A stretch of 22,962 nucleotides of DNA from a virus: positions 1 to 22,962 of IMG/VR virus record IMGVR_UViG_3300030106_004192. One strand, given 5' to 3'. Below, piece after piece: positions 21,714 through 22,962 of this stretch; position 1 is the first letter of the stretch; every line of letters starts with the position of its first letter. The notes beneath the pieces were generated by a model. It was not told the DNA's origin, made no database searches, and saw only the letters and a list, made by a program, of their open reading frames with translations. Position numbers and translations under genes: made by a program.

Positions 21714-22082
21714 CTAATAACTCCAAATTGTAGGCCGTAAATTGCCCGTCTTGAGGTCTAGATGGATAAACCGACCCGTACCCTTCTGATTAATGCCTAT
21801 GCCGTTGAAACGCGGTATTGCGAGTTTTAGCAATTCATAAGCATTTTTTCTATCCACGCGGATATCAGCCGCGACCCCTAAAACATGAGCACCGTCCCGA
21901 CCACTACTACTGATCTTGTCGTTGTAATCAGGACACCGATAGGCAGACGATAAAACGATAGGCTTACCCCAATCCTCTCGCAATTGATCCAAAGCCTCCA
22001 AAAAATGCGGTTGCATCTCGCAAGTTTCGCAACCACACTGACAAATTAGCTCCTTTTTATCAAAATACCTTGAAACGTCCAT
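21714..22082 (-). CDS. M15-family peptidase endolysin (122 aa)
   Basis: A 122-residue M15A/M15_3-type murein peptidase. N-terminal CQCGCETC (15-21), then IVLSSAYRCPDYN (42-54). Zinc ligands are H66 and D73 in GAHVLGVAADIRV, and H107 in GRFIHLDLK; RPTIWSY ends the domain. All ligands and the compact single-domain size match phage endolysins that cut peptidoglycan peptides. No signal peptide, so export needs a holin. A strong AGGAGG lies before the ATG. It is placed after the SSB gene, away from the late operon holins. Confidence 0.88.
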   Translation of the reverse strand: MDVSRYFDKKELICQCGCETCEMQPHFLEALDQLREDWGKPIVLSSAYRCPDYNDKISSSGRDGAHVLGVAADIRVDRKNAYELLKLAIPRFNGIGINQKGTGRFIHLDLKTGNLRPTIWSY

Positions 22083-22090
22083 GTTCCCTC

Positions 22091-22432
22091 CTAAAATGGT
22101 AGATCATCCGGTATAAAGTCATTTTCCTCTACCGGTACATCCTCTCCAATTTTTTTAATTTTCCAAATAGCCAGTGAAAGAAAATAACGATGTTCAAATT
22201 TACCCTTTCCAGGCCGTCCTTTCACATTGGCGGTGATTTCTACCAAATCGCCCCTTTTTATGGGGTTCAATAAATCAATAGTATCATTAATCGCCTCGAC
22301 TGGAATGGTTTCTGGATAATCCCCACCGGTATCGATTACTATCTCCAGTTTTTTAAAATTATCTGAAATCTCTTGAATTTCTTTTTTGACTATTACTTTT
22401 CCCGAAAATACATAAGGTTTCGCTTTATTCAT
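22091..22432 (-). CDS. DUF3127-like single-stranded DNA-binding protein (113 aa)
   Basis: A 113-residue OB-fold protein: YVFSGKVIVKKEIQEIS..., FKKLEIVIDTGGDYPETIPV (about 26-45), DLLNPIKRGDLVEITANVKG, and FLSLAIWKIKKIG. This matches the DUF3127 single-strand-binding-like family ('F.Kre.Vi.t...YP..i...........l..Gd.V.i...v.Gr...g..yf.sl..W.i'). It ends with an acidic tail EENDFIPDDLPF, like the DDIPF tail by which bacterial SSB binds partner enzymes. Its start overlaps the nuclease gene stop (ATGA). Role: ssDNA binding in recombination and replication. Confidence 0.82.
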   Translation of the reverse strand: MNKAKPYVFSGKVIVKKEIQEISDNFKKLEIVIDTGGDYPETIPVEAINDTIDLLNPIKRGDLVEITANVKGRPGKGKFEHRYFLSLAIWKIKKIGEDVPVEENDFIPDDLPF

Positions 22433-22962
22433 TTTCTCAAATCCTCAATTTTAATTTTTGACTCGCTATCGGGGTTTTTATATTCAGCCTCCAAATCTGC
22501 GACGTTCACGTTCAGTTTTTTCAATTCCACAGTCGCCAATCGTTTCCAACTGGTCGACCCTTTTCGACCTTCCTTTTCTACAATTCGCAAATGGAACCCC
22601 TCCGAATTGATGGGGATCTCGCCCGATTGAATCGCTTCCATTACCTGTTTTTCGGCGTGGGAAAAATCGTCTTTCGCTTGTGAAAAATGATCTAATGCCC
22701 GTTTGTAGTTTTCTAAAATCGGGCGTTGGTCGGGAGAAATCGGGACACAATCGGTCATGTCTTCCTCATCACATTCTAGCAACCACCACATTTCTTCCCA
22801 GGCTTGTTTGATTTCTGAGTGAATTTGGGGATTCGGTTCTATCCCAAATTCTTTCCATTCACCATCACGCGGATCCACTATGATTAACGTTGCACATTCA
22901 GCCTCAGTCACCATTAACTGGTGCTGAATTTGATAAAAATGCAAATCCCATATTTCTCCGGC
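22429..22962 (-). CDS. YqaJ / lambda-exonuclease-like recombination nuclease, partial (C-terminal part)
   Basis: The frame runs off the right edge (AGEIWDLHFYQIQHQLMVTE...), so the TTG at 22944 is not the real start. FYQIQHQLMVTEAECATLII, followed by VDPRDGEW, is the C-terminal part of the PD-(D/E)XK core in YqaJ and lambda-exonuclease-like enzymes (Q-x-Q motif near the active site); earlier acidic residues lie outside. A helical, charged C-terminal region follows. Role: 5'-3' resection of dsDNA ends for single-strand annealing, paired with the SSB directly downstream. Confidence 0.75.
   Translation of the reverse strand, partial: AGEIWDLHFYQIQHQLMVTEAECATLIIVDPRDGEWKEFGIEPNPQIHSEIKQAWEEMWWLLECDEEDMTDCVPISPDQRPILENYKRALDHFSQAKDDFSHAEKQVMEAIQSGEIPINSEGFHLRIVEKEGRKGSTSWKRLATVELKKLNVNVADLEAEYKNPDSESKIKIEDLRK

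Noticed and set aside
22484-22750. 88-codon minus-strand frame overlapping the recombination nuclease
   Set aside because: Lies wholly within the YqaJ-like gene in another frame and is Arg/Gly/Phe-rich without homology that I recognise.
1-22962. tRNA or rRNA genes, integrase, or att site
   Set aside because: No cloverleaf-like sequence, recombinase motif or direct-repeat pair was found by eye; a tRNA search program would be decisive.

Overview
The window is a piece of an AT-rich tailed double-stranded DNA phage genome that most resembles podovirus-type phages with a P22/SU10-like head and neck. This rests on the set and order of packaging and head genes: a GNKNA-type small terminase candidate, large terminase, a 747-residue portal with a coiled-coil tail, an acidic-to-basic scaffold protein, a major capsid protein of the SU10/DUF5309 type, a neck adaptor, a gp10-like stabilisation protein and a tail fibre. 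Strong AGGAG ribosome binding sites and a sigma70-type promoter point to a bacterial host. Several small proteins look like ones I recall from marine phages of Proteobacteria, but the host is only a guess. I see no integrase, excisionase, CI-like repressor, tRNA or CRISPR array, and both ends of the window cut through genes.

Layout. (1) Positions 1-17503, minus strand: a nearly gapless late operon. Read in its own direction it runs: unknown 134-aa protein, 2-TM protein, methyltransferase, 3-TM holin, a run of small basic proteins, TerL, TerS, portal, 90-aa protein, scaffold, capsid, an intrinsic terminator, two small proteins, a TPR-glycosyltransferase, a GT8-like glycosyltransferase, neck adaptor, stabilisation protein, two probable virion/ejection proteins, and a tail fibre that runs off the left edge. 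(2) 17504-18078: a 575-bp divergent regulatory region with a near-consensus parS-like site (15 of 16 positions), a cluster of TGTGGT/ACCACA half-sites, and a strong plus-strand promoter. (3) 18079-21563, plus strand: a cassette of eleven small genes with near-identical AAGGAG sites, probably early genes, ending in a strong terminator. (4) 21579-22962, minus strand: a converging recombination/lysis unit with the C-terminal part of a YqaJ/lambda-exonuclease-like nuclease, a DUF3127-like ssDNA-binding protein with an SSB-type tail, an M15 peptidase endolysin and a 44-aa membrane protein.

How the parts may work together. The plus-strand cassette probably acts first, in host takeover or counter-defence (inference). 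The YqaJ-SSB unit serves recombination and replication, and the late operon builds, packages and releases virions. The two embedded glycosyltransferases and the methyltransferase suggest modification of virions or host glycans.

The least explained signals are: three intergenic hairpins in the plus cassette with the same geometry (10-bp stem, A-U then U-G at pairs 7 and 8, set 7-10 nt after a stop codon and 14-20 nt before the next AAGGAG) whose base pairs differ but stay paired, plus a fourth larger one; the parS-like site in the late-operon leader; and the half-site array beside it.
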